From the NCBI GenBank assembly GCA_945878795.1, contig CAMDWF010000168.1, forward strand, positions 1 through 5,721: a stretch of DNA of 5,721 nt, in the 5' to 3' direction. The position numbers and the translations under genes are program-made. Source of the DNA: Synechococcus sp. UW140 (lineage in GTDB: Bacteria; Cyanobacteriota; Cyanobacteriia; PCC-6307; Cyanobiaceae). The notes under the pieces are model-generated. The model ran no database searches and had not been told where the DNA came from. It saw only the letters and a list, made by a program, of their open reading frames with translations. Shown here piece after piece: positions 5,524 through 5,721 of this stretch (within the stretch, counting starts at the first letter, position 1; every line of letters starts with the position of its first letter).

Positions 5524-5721
5524 GCCAGAGCGCCCCCCCCCAGCCCAAGCCAGACACCTGCCAGGAGCAATGCCAGGGTTTCACTCCATTCCACGCAGGC
5601 TCCATAGGTGTCGCCGCTGTGGCCCCCCAGCCGCCGGCCCAGCCAACGGGGCACCAGCACGGCTGGCAGCCCCCCCCATAGCCCTGCGGCCGGCCAGCCT
5701 TGGCTGCTAGTTAGGACCAGC
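5487..5721 (-). CDS. cobS: Adenosylcobinamide-GDP ribazoletransferase (cobamide synthase), C-terminal part
   Basis: The C-terminal 77 codons of a gene entering from the right edge; the codon grid begins at 5720 and the TGA stop is at 5489-5487. CobS is an integral membrane enzyme that joins the lower-ligand nucleoside to adenosylcobinamide-GDP, the final assembly stage of cobamide synthesis. Cyanobacteria generally make the adenine-containing form, pseudocobalamin. The diagnostic motif is GGHSGDTYGA (fragment residues 32-41), followed by CVEWSETLALLLAGVW, the last membrane helix. A hydrophobic stretch PAVLVPRWL precedes the motif. The end, after a glycine run coded by a nine-base homopolymer (5533-5541), reads ALAQVDSVWRLWIG. 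The frame stays open through the homopolymer as written. The gene is convergent with the histidine kinase, overlapping its last 37 nt. The start and N-terminal two thirds lie outside the window. Confidence 0.9.
   Translation of the reverse strand, partial: LVLTSSQGWPAAGLWGGLPAVLVPRWLGRRLGGHSGDTYGACVEWSETLALLLAGVWLGLGGGALAQVDSVWRLWIG

Noticed and set aside
5417..5710. A 97-codon plus-strand open frame over the kinase end and cobS
   Set aside because: It is a shadow: the same bases code the kinase C-terminus in another frame and the diagnostic CobS motif GGHSGDTYGA on the minus strand.

Overview
The window looks like chromosome from a high-GC picocyanobacterium (marine or freshwater Synechococcus/Cyanobium group). 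The evidence is three protein families of unknown function that are typical of cyanobacteria (DUF1997-, DUF4079- and DUF3155-like), GC- and CTG/GCC-biased codon use, and very tight gene packing. I found no complete HIP1 octamer (GCGATCGC), only 7/8 matches; marine picocyanobacteria are known for lacking HIP1. The gene order purH / esterase / DUF3155 / histidine kinase / cobS agrees with what I remember of picocyanobacterial chromosomes, but I could not check it. I see no mobile element, CRISPR array, tRNA or rRNA.

Layout from left to right. A DUF1997-like protein (+) enters at or near the left edge and converges on a four-helix membrane protein of the DUF4079 type (-). Upstream of the latter, on the same strand, is purH (-), which makes IMP in the last two steps of purine synthesis. 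The 143-nt gap between them holds two hairpins. The one just after the purH stop pairs better in the purH transcript than in the opposite one, so it is a candidate terminator. Only 52 bp separate purH from a divergent alpha/beta-hydrolase esterase (+), which converges with a DUF3155 gene (-).

A 418-nt stretch with no convincing gene (3948-4365) then separates the divergent DUF3155 gene and a soluble histidine kinase (+). It is poorer in GC than the genes and rich in inverted repeats. They include a 14-bp hairpin near the likely 5' end of the DUF3155 transcript and a long compound hairpin whose G-U pairs favour a plus-strand RNA. This is the least explained part of the window and the best candidate for an undescribed regulatory RNA. 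The kinase gene overlaps by 37 nt, tail to tail, the end of cobS (-), whose C-terminal 77 codons close the window.

The genes do not form one pathway. purH serves purine synthesis and cobS the end of cobamide synthesis. The kinase is a signalling protein with no regulator gene beside it here. The three DUF proteins are conserved cyanobacterial unknowns. DUF4079 has a histidine layout that suggests a two-heme cytochrome b561-like core.
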